The notes under the pieces: generated by a model
The model's database searches: none
Told to the model about the DNA's origin: nothing
Seen by the model: only the letters and a program-made list of their open reading frames with translations
Part shown: positions 22,743-34,740 of the stretch, one piece after another
Position numbering within the stretch: the first letter of the stretch is position 1
How the letters are laid out: the number at the start of each line of letters is the position of its first letter
Origin: Neckera pumila
Lineage: Eukaryota; Streptophyta; Bryopsida; Hypnales; Neckeraceae
Direction of reading: 5' to 3'
Length of the DNA stretch: 64,000 bases
Assembly (NCBI GenBank): GCA_963969595.1
Contig: OZ018411.1
Location: forward strand, 10,604,501-10,668,500
Program-made: the position numbers and the translations under genes

Positions 22743-24111
22743 TTGGTTAACAACAATAAACAGATCACCACAGTGACAGCAACCACTCAAGCCTCTTTTC
22801 CAAAAGCAGCAAAATCCCGGGGAGATCACCCCTTGCAATTTTACTCCTTGATTTTTCTATTCATGATTTTGTACAAGGGTACCTAGTGCAATCTTGACTT
22901 TCCATAGTGTTGAAAGCTCTTGAAAATGGGCCTCAAATACACTAGATCTTGGAGGAAAATTAGCATTCAAAATTCATTTAAAAGAATTATAGAGTAGATT
23001 TTAAGACGCCGTAAATTGATTGTTGTTATACAAGTTAGGCTCTTTAACCTCAGTTTTTTTGGTCACCAACTTTTTAGATTTTGACTTGTGAAAAGAAGGT
23101 TGAAAGACTTTACATCACTTTTGCAGTTTTAGCACCCTCATGGTCAAACATTATAATCTTTCACTCCAGAAGTGATACTGTTGTGTTCTCTTTTCCTATG
23201 AGATCTTTTACATGTCTAGTTTGAATTTGTACGATTACAATTCAAAAAAAAATTGATACAACTTATCAAAATGTTGGCATGTTGTTCAAGTTAGAACAAA
23301 TTCCAAGAAACTCAAAACAAGCCTTAGGCATTTAGGGGTTAAGGTATACACTTGAATTAAGAGGATATTTGAAGTGGGGCTATTACCTTAATTATTGCAT
23401 TTAAGATGACTATGTTTTTACATAAAAAGCTATGAGGGGCTTATTTCCAAAACACTATGGTTTTTGCAAATTCATTTATTCATTTTTTTAAACAAGGTTA
23501 TTTTATACATAAAATTTAAGTGTCCAATTTTTTCCCACCTATACCTTTTTCTTCACAAAATTTTGCTACCCTCTACTACATATGTGTGTAGAGTATGCAC
23601 CATGAAACCAACAACAATCAATTGAATTCAAGTGCCATTGACCAAGTGGTAGTTTTTGATCCCTAAAGACCAATTGTTTACTGAATAAACAATTGAAAAT
23701 CTGGGTAGGTTCCTATGATATACAAGATGTAAACATCTTTGGGCATCTTTTACAGAAAGTCTCATTAAGTATTGACATTTGGCATTTTTGTAAGTATTAT
23801 CAATACTTGATGAGACTTTTTGTAATATCAATACTTTGGCATCAAGTATTGAAATTTGGCATATTTTTATAATAAAATATGGCATGCAATTGTCAAAAAA
23901 AATTTAGTTTTTGAATCACATTCTAAGAGGAGTCAAATTTTGTTAGCTATGTTGGGATGGTTTTGAGAAAAAACATTTTCTTCTAACCTTAATCAAGCCC
24001 TATTATCTTGCAATTTGTAGAATTAAAAAACCTTCCTCATTGCACAAGAAATTATCAAAAAATGATTTGTGTATTGCCAATGTACTTAACCTCCTTGGAT
24101 TGCAAGTTGAT
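22743..24111. other. Intergenic, element end at 23342
   Basis: A terminus reading GCATTTAGGGGTTAA lies at 23328-23342 and matches the right ends of the TTAA family; its partner end was not found. A hairpin at about 23755-23819 pairs AAAGTCTCAT with ATGAGACTTT. No gene is seen. Confidence 0.4.
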
Positions 24112-24115
24112 TTAG

Positions 24116-25018
24116 CCCCTAAAGGACCACTGTTCCTTTAGAGGACAAATGGGAATTTCACGTAGGTACCTGTGGGCTAAAATTTTGTCCTAATTTTTTG
24201 AAGATAAAAAAATGATTGGCTTTATGGGAATATTATTTTCTTTTCAATCGGTGCACAAGAACAAAAGTTAGGCCCCAAATAGCTCAAAACTTGGAAGGAG
24301 GGAAGAGGGGGCAGCAAAAAAAATTTCAAAAGTTTGAATTTTTTTTTTTTTTAACCTCATAGATTACATTTTTGTCTACCTAGAAAGCTTTGATTCATTC
24401 CATTTGGATTTGTTATAAAAAAGTTACAGACAATCTTGCTTTGGAGCAATTAGAGCATCTTTTGAAAAAATAACTAGTAGGATTCATTTCTAAATGCATT
24501 TTTTATAGTGTTTCAAAAAAAAATTCCACATGGTTTCTTTTTTTTTGCTAGAACAATCTCACCATTGGGATTAGTGCATTTTAATTCCATTTTAGAGAAA
24601 GTAATAATCTAAATTTTCCTTCTATCTTGTACCTACTTCTACTTAACAGTTTTTTGAAGTATGAAAATTAAGTTTCTTTGAATTTTTTTTCCTAGAGTCT
24701 CAACTCAATTTTACACCACAAATATTTAAAGCTCAAAACTTTGTAGTGCAAAAATTAAAGTTAGAAGTTTCAAAGTCAAATAAGCTAGTCCCGCAGTGTG
24801 CTGAAAAATTGTTTTTTTTTTGCACTTTAAATGTAGATATCTTTCAATATTTGCGATCAAAAATTCTGAAATTTTTCCACACATTGTCATACTAGCTAAT
24901 TAGGTGTAAGATCTTAGATGTGCAAAAAAAACAATTTTCAATTGTTTTTACTCTTTGCTACAAAAATGGCAGTTTTGAGTGTTTTTTGGCAAAAAAAAGG
25001 CTATTGGTCTTGTAGGGG
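24116..25018. mobile_element. TTAA-family ~0.9-kb DNA element, copy 2 (TTAG flanks)
   Basis: The termini are CCCCTAAAGGACCA and TTGGTCTTGTAGGGG. The flanks are direct TTAG repeats at 24112-24115 and 25019-25022. The interior is collinear with 48488-49412 over nearly the full length, including AAGCTTTGATTCATT, CACCATTGGGATTAGTGCAT and TCTAGTCCCGCA-like blocks. No open transposase frame is seen. Confidence 0.85.
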
Positions 25019-25264
25019 TTAGAGTAAGCTAGACTGTATATTTGCTTCTAAAATTTTTCATACATGAACCTAGCATCATATACTTATGAATAGTTAAAAA
25101 CTTTATTTTTGTATAGACCAAAAATTTTACTCCGAAAGGGCTTGAAGTTTATTGACCCTAGTTCGCAGGAATGAAAAGAAAGTTTGTTTCTTACTTCAAA
25201 TATTGTAATCTTTCAATCCACTTTGTCAAGGGGCTAAAATGTTTTCCACACATTTTCTTAACTA

Positions 25265-25450
25265 TTTAACTCCTACAGGACCAAGCTATGTTTTTTGGCA
25301 ACATAGCGATTTTGGGCAGCACACTACAGATGGAGTTTTTATTTTTTTCTTTGAAGGTTTTACAGAACATGTGCTCAAGGAATAGCTCTAAGGCTCAACA
25401 ATTTTTGTAACTTCTGACTACATAGATAAAAAGTTATTGCATGATATGTG
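25265..25450 (-). repeat. End of a TTAA family-2 element, inverted
   Basis: It starts TTAACTCCTACAGGACCA and continues with the complement of the block found at 29860-29972, containing CAACATAGCGATTTTGGGC. The other end was not located. Confidence 0.5.
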
Positions 25451-26546
25451 ATTTTTTTTTAACTTTGGGCAACCCGGGTAGCTCAAAAAAATTCTTTAAA
25501 AATGCCTTCTTAAAAAAATAAAAATTTGAACTTAGTTCTTTAGATTTATATATATGTGTGCAACTTTGAATCATTCAATTTCAATCTATGAATCAAAAGT
25601 TATGAGGATTTTAAGTTTGCGGGTAGTTATAGTTTTCAAAGACTTCATACCTGTGGCCCCTGGACACATAAATCTCAAAGATCCACATGCCAAATATAGA
25701 AACAAAACTCCTCATAAACTTTCCAACAACAATAGAGTAGCAATTCAAATCTAAGAATAAAATGGTAATTTGACGCTTTACGATTGATGAAGAAATCAAT
25801 GCAAGGAATTAAACAAGCTTTAAACAGGAGAAGTACTATATCAATTGCTTCGATTATAAGGTAGGAGGCTTGAATGTTGGAGGGGTAGCTAAAATCGCCC
25901 AGAAGAACTGTAATGAATAGTACAAAGAGTTTCAAAAATGGATCATAGTTCCTTCAATGCACTTTTTGCTTTTTAATTGTGTTCTTAAATCCCTTTGAAC
26001 AAATATATATTCATGTAAGGCTAAGATAAAAGAAAGCCTGACGTGGATCATTCTTTGAGAGTCTGAATTATATAAAACTTCCTAAGTTTGAAGTGCTCCA
26101 TTCAAAGCCGCTGATTTTGATTAAGATTGGTTCAGTCTATCAACACCAATAGCAACCTTTGCACCTTTCACCTTGAAAATTCATAATTAATTCACTCTAA
26201 GTCAAAAAATTACGATTTTAAATTGTCAATGAATTGTTTTTCTTTTCTCTTTCTACCAAAAATATGTGAAAAATGTTATACTCTATTGATTTTCCTACAG
26301 AGATCCATTAACCCTTAGATGGTTGGCTTAAGAGCCTCCTACCTTACCTTGATGTTTGCCATTGTCCTTAAGACACCGAGTCGTTACGACAATCAAAGCA
26401 GCAATCTGACGTGCAGTAAACACAATCCAATAACAAAGAAAAGTCACGTGCCAACAAATCCATTAACTCTAACCTTCTCAACGTTCGAGATTGTCTTTGA
26501 GCGTGGCGGGATTAACGGCGGGGTTTTTCTTTTATGAAATGAAGAT

Positions 26547-26656
26547 CAACGCCATTTGAGGGTAGTCCAATTTTTTCTGATGGAGATTGACAGCAAGGAA
26601 TTTTTTCAATCTAGGGGGCAGGGCAGGGTTTAGGCTGTATCTTTTGAGTGGATAGT
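26547..26656 (+). repeat. Dispersed motif family unit
   Basis: ATCAACGCCATTTGAGGGTA, then a GGGGGCAGGGCAGGG block, then ATCTTTTGAGTGGATAGT ending at 26656. The order is the same as at 17006-17212 and 19217-19340. Confidence 0.5.
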
Positions 26657-26743
26657 TCATTTTGATGGCCCTAACTGTATACAATCATCCTTCTAACATA
26701 TTTGAAATCAAAGCAAGAATCTATCTTTGAACATTACAATCTA

Positions 26744-26825
26744 CTCCCTCTATTCTCAAAAAAATACTAGTATCTCTTTTGTAAAATTTAGTAGAAATAT
26801 TGGTATTATATAGAAATAGAGGGCA
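26744..26825. mobile_element. Stowaway-like MITE (82 bp)
   Basis: The left end CTCCCTCTATTCTCAAAAAA resembles the Stowaway terminus, and the right end carries the complement block AGAAATAGAGGG. TA dinucleotides flank both ends (26742-26743 and 26826-26827). The short length and one mismatched terminal pair lower confidence. Confidence 0.5.
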
Positions 26826-26829
26826 TATG

Positions 26830-27521
26830 TGCTAAATTTTTGAATTTCTAAAATATTTCAATAGAAATTTATAAATTGTTTTTTGAAAAGTCTCTATTAT
26901 ACAAGTTTTTATTGCAAATGAAATGATTTTTAGGCAATCACATCATCTTTTTCAAATAGTATTTTATATATACTTTTTGAACTCAATCTTTACAATCTTT
27001 CAAAAAAAATCTAGAAAGTACAGTTTTTTTACTGAAAAAATTTCATTCTTGTGATTTGTGTACTTTATTATCATCTTAGAACTATTAATGATTTGCTTTC
27101 CCTTCTATTTTATATCTATTACTACATAATAATTTTCTTAAGAATGAAAATCAAGTTTGCTTTTTTAATTTTTAATTTCCAATTCTTGATTCAAGCCCTC
27201 AACATAAATGATTTGAAATTCAAAATTTGTAGTCCAAAATTCTAAACTAAAAAGATTCAAAGCCAAAGAATCTAGTCAAGAGAGGTGCAAAAACACTTGT
27301 TTCATCACTTGAAACTCAAAATATCTACCTAGTCATGCAATCTTGCAATCTACCTAGGCAGAGTACTTGAAATGTCTTGCTTACATTCATATACTATTCT
27401 AGTACAAAATTCTATAGTCTGATTTGCCAAAAAATACAATTAAATTTGTTTTTGCTCTTAGCTATAGGAATGATAGTTTTGAGTGATTTTAAATGAAAAA
27501 TAGGCCTCAAGAGTTTATGGA
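26830..27521. repeat. Degenerate copy of the TTAA family interior
   Basis: Collinear but eroded similarity to 24116-25018, for example TTCCCTTCTATTTTATATC, AATTTTCTTAAGAATGAAAA and TGATAGTTTTGAGTGA, ending CAAGAGTTTATGGATTAA. The left terminus is not clear. Confidence 0.5.
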
Positions 27522-27525
27522 TTAA

Positions 27526-28500
27526 AATTTTGTAGAATAGTCTAAGTGCTAAATTGTCCAAGTGTAAATATTCAAGAATTCAACTTCAAATAAGTGTTTA
27601 TTGACAACTTGAAAAAGAAGGTTGAAAATTGAATTCCATTGATTATATCTATACTAATGGATTTACTATTCGCCTTATTAATATTTAAATACTAAATTTG
27701 AAATCAATTATTTTTTAATTCCTTGCTCAAGTGATTTAATATTGCCTATTGATGATTTTACAACAAATTTTTCTTTACATTTAGCATTCTAAATTTTGGT
27801 AATGATGATTTCAAAAAAAGATAATTGAAATGGATGAAAAATGCAATTTTTAAAATAGACTAGTCTACATGATACATTTGCATTCATTCATTGGTCAAAA
27901 TTTGAACGCTAGGTCTTTAGGGGGTCAAAAAAATAACTTAAGATGACTAAGTGGGTTAGTAAAAAAAAGACATGTTTTCCTTGTAGTGTAATAAAAATAA
28001 TAAATAAAATAATATCCCGGAGTAATAATTTGGATCAAAGTTAAAGCACAAGACGTTTATATCTAATATTATATTACAAGTGTAAGAGCACAAGATGTTT
28101 ATATCTAATATGAACAGCACTCCAACTTTTCTAAAATAAAAAAGGACAACTCTACAGATTTTTAAATAGCTATACATATTTTTGAATAAAAATCTAATCT
28201 CCACTCTTTAGAATGTCGCTTTTCATATGCTTAACATAGGTCTATAGGGGCAATCTTGCAAGAAATAAATCATTATAATAAGGCACATAATAAGAAGGTC
28301 CTAACTAAGAACCTCATCTTTATCCTATAGCATTGACTCTACTTCATCAAGTCATCATTTTATGAGTTTAGTGTATCTAGAAGGCATAACCATGATTTCC
28401 TTGGTCTAGCCATCAAAGTAATGACTCTAGGAAAACAATGAAGATCTATGGGCTCATGCAATGTATCTCTTTATATTTCCATGGAGTATTGGAACAGGTT
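27526..28500. other. Intergenic AT-rich stretch
   Basis: No gene is recognised. A CACTA-like right terminus (TTTTCCTTGTAGTG) occurs near 27973-27986 without a partner. The part closest to 28500 may still belong to the LINE relic. Confidence 0.35.
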
Positions 28501-28699
28501 TAGTTTGTCCAAAGTATTCACCAAAGGAGGTGGTTGTGGAGTTTGTGTACATATTTCCTATTAGATTTACTACATGTGTTATTAAAAAGTACTTGCAATG
28601 TATTAGTGAATAATTTGTAAATTGTATTTGCTAGGGTGATAGTTTGTAGTTGGTGAAGCAGAATGTGGGATCTTATTTGTTGTATAGGAAAATGGTTAA

Positions 28700-29968
28700 C
28701 CGTAAAGGTCAGAGACTATGTTTTCACCAAAACCGCTCCAAAATTGTCATTTCTAGTATAGGTACCAAATTTGAGGAAAAAAACATTTTTGGACAAATAT
28801 AACTGTAGGATCTTGTAGTATAGTAGTTGAAAAGTTGTGGAAAAATTTTCAAAAATTTTCACCGTGTGGATTGCAAGATAAAAGCATTTGAATTCACAAA
28901 AGTTGGTTTTTTGACCATTTGCACTTCACAAGGTCACATTTGTATGAAAAAATTTCCAAAATGGTGGTTACTCTTTAAATTCAATTTTGACAGCAAGTTG
29001 GCTATATGCTTGAAAATTTTCAAATCGTTTGGATTTGCACAACATATAAGAAACAAATAGTAATTAGAAAGAAGTAGAGAATGATTCAAAATACAAAATT
29101 GTTAAGAGTTTAGACATGGAATTGAAAAATGCCAATTCCAATGGTTGTAATGTTGTAATAAATAATCTACAACTAATGCTTGTATTTTTTTTCAAAAATA
29201 TTGAAAATTGAGTTAAACAAAGGACTTCAAAGTTTATTTTAGAGTAGAGATTCCATAACTACCCTCAAACTAAGAATCCTTATAATTTTCTTTTTATTAA
29301 TCAAAACAGAATGATTCAAAGTAGTTTGTGTATTTATAAATCCAAAGAAACCATTTCAAATTTTTATTTTTTTTAAAAGTGATTTTTAAAGGAGTTTTTT
29401 GAGCTGCCCAGGCTGCCCGCCGGCCAATGAAAATTACATTTCATGCAATAACTTTTTAATTATGTAGTCAAAAGTTATGAAAATTGTTGGGTTCTTAAAG
29501 CATTAGAGAACAATTGAACCCTCCGAAGGGCTGCTAGAATGGGACAAACCAAGCTATTAAAAGCTTGGTCTGTCACACCAAGCTAACTGTTGCGGTAAGC
29601 AATCAGCTTTCGCGATTTTTTTTTAATTTTTTTTTATAATAATTTTTTTAAGATTGAATTTTTTTTAATTTTTTAATTTTTTTTTAATAATTTTTTATTC
29701 GGAATTTTTGGTTAATGTGCCACTGCTGCTGCAATTTTAGTATGGCGGAAATAGGGAAAAAACAAGTTTTTCAGTAGAAAAAAAACAAATTTCAGGGTAC
29801 CTTGGAGGGCCGTGGAGCAGCCCTCCGGAGGCTTGAAATTTCTTCTAATGGCTACTTCTTGGGCACATCTTGTATGAAAATTTCAAAGAAAAAACTTAAA
29901 ATCTTCGTTCATAGCGAGTTGCCCAAAATTGCTATGTTGTCAAAAAATTGTATTTGGTCCTTCAGGGG
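28700..29968. mobile_element. TTAA-flanked family-2 element inserted in LINE RT
   Basis: It is bounded by TTAA at 28696-28699 and 29969-29972. The ends are CCGTAAAGGTCAGAGACT and TTTGGTCCTTCAGGGG. Excluding the nested MITE at 29501-29850 it is about 919 bp. The first 500 bp match 62026-62710, and 29050-29170 matches 8570-8700. The RT protein resumes on the far side, which supports both boundaries. Confidence 0.85.
29501..29850. mobile_element. CATTAG-type MITE (350 bp)
   Basis: The ends start CATTAGAGAACAATTGAACC and, on the complement, CATTAGAAGAAATTTCAAGC; both run into a CCTCCG-AGGGC block. The centre is T-rich with a TGTGCCACTGCTGC segment, as in the copies at 45341 and 47981. It is nested in the TTAA element at 28700-29968. 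No target duplication could be fixed. Confidence 0.7.
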
Positions 29969-30382
29969 TTAAGCTAACTTCCAAGAATTTAGTATTTGTT
30001 GTTTGTAGCATTGTTGAAAAAATAAATAGAGTAGGTCATGAAATTTTGCGGGTATATTTTCTAGTGCAACATTGGGAATATTATTGAGTCTTGGTGTTTT
30101 ATTGTTAGGTAGGTTTTTGAGTGCTAAATGGTATTGTAATTTATGAAATTGAATTTGAATTGGAGTTGAGAGTCTTATAGGCCACATTTTTCAAGTACAA
30201 ATCCATCAATATCATGCCAAGGATATTCTTTGATTGCACATGTATATGTATTTAAATGGTGAGATTAGTGCTTGTAAGAAAGGACTTTTGGTTTATTTGA
30301 TAGTGATTGTTGGATGAATATTTCTTCAGATATGTTTTTTGGATTAGTGTATAAATTCCCTTGTCTATTTTATATGCAATTT

Positions 30383-30593
30383 TTATTTATTTGAACAAAT
30401 GGAAAGAACCCATTGCATTAAAAAAAAAAAAATTACAAAACAGCCAAGCCGTGAGGCTGGACAGTGAAGAGAATATGAGCAAAAAGGACCAAAGAAAACA
30501 AAGAAACCAGAGAATCCTAGGTAAAACTACAAACGGGAGGGCCACACCCTTGCCACCTGATAATGCCACTCTCCCTCAACGCTAACAACTTAG
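30383..30593 (-). mobile_element. 5'-truncated LINE 3' end with 15-bp target duplication
   Basis: The minus strand reads TTTTTTTTTTTTTAATGCAATGGGTTC and then TTTGTTCAAATAAATAAAAA at the 3' end. The 15-bp direct repeat TTTTATATGCAATTT flanks it at 30368-30382 and 30594-30608. Length and variable truncation are typical of target-primed reverse transcription. It is independent of the RT relic just upstream. Confidence 0.85.
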
Positions 30594-30608
30594 TTTTATA
30601 TGCAATTT

Positions 30609-32690
30609 GGAAGGGTCAATATATTTGAAGATGATTTTATGAATGTATTTTGGTTGTATTGGGAATATATTATGGTACTTAAGCCCTAAACATCTAGAGT
30701 CTTCTCCAAAATTCACAATTTCAAAAAAATCATTCTAAAGTACTATTTGGAAGAATATTTTGGAATTCATAAATAAATAAAACTTGTAGATGTTGAGTTA
30801 CATATTCCATCTGTATAATTAGTTTCACCAATGCTAGTAACAATATTTTTATATAAATTTTGAAAGGAAAATTCAAAATTTCTTCTAAATTCATTTATAA
30901 TCAAATATTATTGTTTTTTGAGTAAAATTTGTTCAAATGGATTTGAAATGTGGTTCTTTTGACATGGTGATTTTTTTAAATTTATGGATTCTTTAAATTT
31001 ATGACTTCATGTTTGCAAATCTAGTTTTGAACTAGTCAATGGAATTTTGGCCTGGTCAATTACTTGATATACTTCTACATTTATAATTTTAGAAAAATAT
31101 GTACTCTAATAACATCAAATCCAACCATTCGATAGGATAATAACTTGATAAAGTATCTCCACAAATTAGGATGACGTCCAAATAGTAATGAAGATGAAAC
31201 TTGATTTTCAATCTAATTGTTGTCTAGAAAGTCGATGTAGAGCTTAGGGGTTAACTATAGTTTTTTTGTAGAAGTTTATTTTTGTTTCATGATTTAGAAT
31301 GGGCCATTTAGCTATGTCATTAAGTCTTTAGGTCTATGAGTGAATATGTTGGTTTGGTTTGGGATTGAGGGATTTTTACATGGTAGTAGTTGGTGATATG
31401 TAAGATGTACTGGAAACTGCATGAGTTGGGGTTGGGATTAATTATAAATATGGCTTTATAGAGGTTAAGAAAATCAATCATTTTAAAGGACCTTGTTTTG
31501 ACCTTTACTCTTTACTTTTCCTCATTACAATATAGGCGGTCCAAAAAATGACTATAAACTATCTTTTGATTTACAACTTTGGAGACTCTAACTTCTTGAT
31601 ATATATTTTTATTAAAAAAAGATAAATGGAATTGACAACTAATTCAAGTCATTTCATATTTTTAGACCTTAATGGAATTAAAGAAGGTAGCTGAAAACCA
31701 AACGAGATCCAATTCTATCAAAATCTAAGAGGACTTGTCATTATAAAATGTCAATCTTGAACACTTCAACATCTTTTATCTTAGGGCAAACCAATAAAAA
31801 TGCAATTTTAGATTGACCTCCTATAATGAATGGCTTCAATACCTTCTGATGGAATTGGATTACGATTGCCTTACATCGGCCTACTTTAGAAACAAATTTT
31901 GAAGTTGGAATCACATACTTCCTTTGTCCCACTAGAAAACTCCAAATCAAGCATAGTTTGTGTCCTTCTAAAAAGCTTCATTTATTGATTTCAACCATTC
32001 AGTAAGCGTTGGTCATGTTAAATGACCTTGTGGGGGCAAGTGATTAGGGAGCATTTGTCAACTAGCAAGCTTGCCTTACCCATATGAGGCACCTTGTACT
32101 TGCTACTTCCTCAAGACTGTTGACAATGGATTCAATGACCACTTGGGTGCTATGAAGATTTGTTCATGAAGTGGGCTAGGTTTCCTTGTTGTGGGCATTT
32201 AGGTTGGGGCAGATATTTTTAAAGTCCCATTGTTGCCACCAGCCTTTAAATCATCAAGAATGATGAGCTGGCAACATTCACAAACTATACTCAAATGTAT
32301 TAATACCTTTTGCATGGTTTTTGGAGCCTAAACAACGGCACCAAAGTTGGAGATTTTGCATAGATCGGAGGGATGGGTTACTAGTTTTTGAATGCATGTA
32401 TCACTAGAACAAAGACTAAAAGTACGGTTAATTTCCTCGTAGGAAAATTTTTTGGAGGTTTTTTAGTAGGATAGAGGAAGTAAGATTCTAGAAGCGTCCC
32501 GATATGTTCATTGTTGAACAAAGTCTCCCTGCTAGCAAAGATTTTGTAGTTTTGGTGCAATTCAATCAATCTGGACTTTTCAAACTCAATCATAGGATCT
32601 AAACAAATTGACGTTCTTTCTCTCTTTTCCCTTTTTTGTGCATTGATCAATGCAATTGGTACATTGAAGAAAGCAATATGTACCTCCACA
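30609..32690. other. Intergenic, with unidentified ORF relics
   Basis: Minus-strand frames at 31741-31950 and 32381-32710 (GTG start) are longer than expected for AT-rich noise. The latter includes VEVHIAFFNVP and FASRETLFNNEHIGTLL. A related block lies on the minus strand near 60565-60620 (KVHIALSNVNS), so this is probably part of a dispersed, once-coding repeat. I do not recognise the family. Confidence 0.3.
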
Positions 32691-34740
32691 TTACAGAATG
32701 CTTTTTCCACCCTGGTTGCTTGATGGACTTCCCTTACCTTCCCAGCCTAGCAGCCACATGGAGCCTGACCCAACGCTTACGCCTTCCTCTCATGGCAGGG
32801 CAGGCACTCAATTCTCCCGGCCCAGTCTTGCCCCGGCCAACTCCCCCGTCACTAGCTTCCAGCTCCACGGCATCGATCCTAACGTACATTTTCGCACGGC
32901 TTTCATAACATTTCCTTAGCTACAGTAGCACGTTCAAACCAACCTCGATCACAGACTTCGTCTCTGCGTCAAATTTCAATTCCAAAACCACATAAAAAAA
33001 ACAATGATTTTGAACAGTCAAGAAAAGACGACGACCGACGTACCTAGCCTCGACCATGATTTGCGCCCACAATGGGTTGCAAAACAGATCAATAATTTCT
33101 TATTAGTCAGAAAGACAGAGATTTCAACAACTCCAGTTCTTCTCTGGAGCTTCGTACGGGTCCCACTTCCAAACTGATAGCTAGTACGTGACACCCAAAA
33201 CTCCACTCGCACTCAGTCTCAAGATGAGCTTTTCTTTTCTTTTCCCAAAAAACATCGAACTTGCTCGTACCGAAAATTCCTACGGAGTACTTCGGGAGTC
33301 TTGCTCGGTAACCATGGATTCATCTGCAGTTCTATCCATGCATGTACTTGCCCGGTCGGGCTTTTCAATGTACTGTAAGTTGTGGGTGGGACGAAGCTAG
33401 AGATAGATGGAGTTGGCCTGGCCATCTTCGCCTCTAGTAAAATGGTAATCATGATGATGATGACAAGATGAGGAGGATCTATGATGAGCTTTTACAATTA
33501 TTGGGGGGAGGTTGGGAGTGGATGTTGGGGCCCTCGGAAGCAGGAGCGCCACGCACTGCCAGCGCAAGGGGTTCGAGTGGTGTCGCCAGAGTTGGTTGCA
33601 GCAGAAGAAGCAGTTTCATGTTGGCCTGCGTGACGACTCTGCATTTGCGCCAGAAGTAGCAAGTGCTCAGATCCCATCACTTGCTAGATCGATGTGCATG
33701 GAGATCGAGATTATGGATCGATGGATGGGGAAGCCATGTGATCGAGCTGTAGTATAGAATGATTGTGGCCATCTCTTTGCCCTTCTTCTTGGATTGCCGA
33801 GCCGCCTCCATAGCTGCAGTTTAGAGAGAGAGAGAGTGTGCTCTGCTCACTCAGGTCCATTAGACTGAGGGAAAACTTAGAAATCTCGGATCTGTAGTTT
33901 GCAATTGCTAGGCGTAGGCTTGTTTTTGGATTCAGCTAGGTTCGCAGTCCTATTCTTCACGGTGCTGGGTCACGTCCTTGCCAGTCGAAAGACGGAATCC
34001 TTGTCTATTGTCCGTAAACAAGTTCGACGCTGCAGGCCTAGAGTCAGACAGTAGCTAGCTAGACAACTACTTCCAGATAATGGAAGACTGTGAATTGCAT
34101 TGGTATGCTGTGGAGCTCGTCACCAAAGATTGATCGATTTTCTTTGAGGAAAGAGTATGTTTCATTCTTTCAAGTGCAATTCATTTTGGGAAACAGGGTG
34201 AAGGTTTCTCGGCAGGCACAGTCTTGCATCAATTAGATCAAGCTGCTGCAGGTACTCCATGTTTACCTTTTTTTCCATTTTCCTGCGAGCACTCTGTAAT
34301 TCTATCTGTAATAAATTTCATTGTTTTCTTTTATTTGTTTGCATTTCTTGTCCTTGGTGGACCTTTCTGCACGTCGTGCGTTACAATTTTCCGTTTTCTT
34401 TTCTAGTCATGTGGTACGCCCATTGTGCTACTGGCAAGGTTTGACCTTAAAATCTGGCCTTAAGTGTACTTCGCTTAAGGCACGGAAACTGTGGCACTGT
34501 ATTACTGCATTTTGGAAGGATTTCTACTCAAAATGAAAAATCCCTTCTGTTTTAAAATTAAAAATCTGGTGTTGGGAGTTTTACTTTGTTTTAAAAAAGC
34601 TTCCAAGATCATGTTCGTAATTGGCAGTTTTCTAGTGTGTTGCCCGGCGCTTCAGTCTGGGTATTTTCATCTATGATTTGCTTGTGGAATGCATTTAAGA
34701 TATTGATCTGGCTATGTAGATTGATTGACAAGGAGGCAAA
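32691..34740. promoter_or_regulatory. IQD upstream region
   Basis: Base composition rises towards plant-gene values from about 32690, with short C-rich tracts and a (GA)n run at about 33823-33834. This is likely the promoter and 5' UTR of the downstream IQD gene. The open frames here overlap on both strands and have no family features, so I treat them as chance. No transcription start could be fixed. Confidence 0.4.

Larger units (their letters stand above)
28560..30187 (-). pseudogene. Dead LINE reverse transcriptase, split by a TTAA element
   Basis: The 30187-29973 part translates on the minus strand to reverse-transcriptase fingers sequence, including NLPNNKTPRLNNIPN and DLLYLFFQQCYKQQ, then SWKLA. 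After the TTAA element at 28700-29968 the domain resumes at 28695 with TIFLYNK-stop-DPT, TNYK and, after a frameshift, LANTIYKLFTNTL. That is the expected order in non-LTR retrotransposon RT (K-x-PG-x-D motif, then W-K, then NYRPI, then IYK). Here the PG-x-D motif reads PRLNN. Stops and frameshifts make it inactive. The YADD core was not seen. Confidence 0.8.

Noticed and set aside
27960..27990. TTTTCCTTGTAGTG as a CACTA right terminus
   Set aside because: No partner end beginning CACTACAAGG was found, so no element could be bounded.
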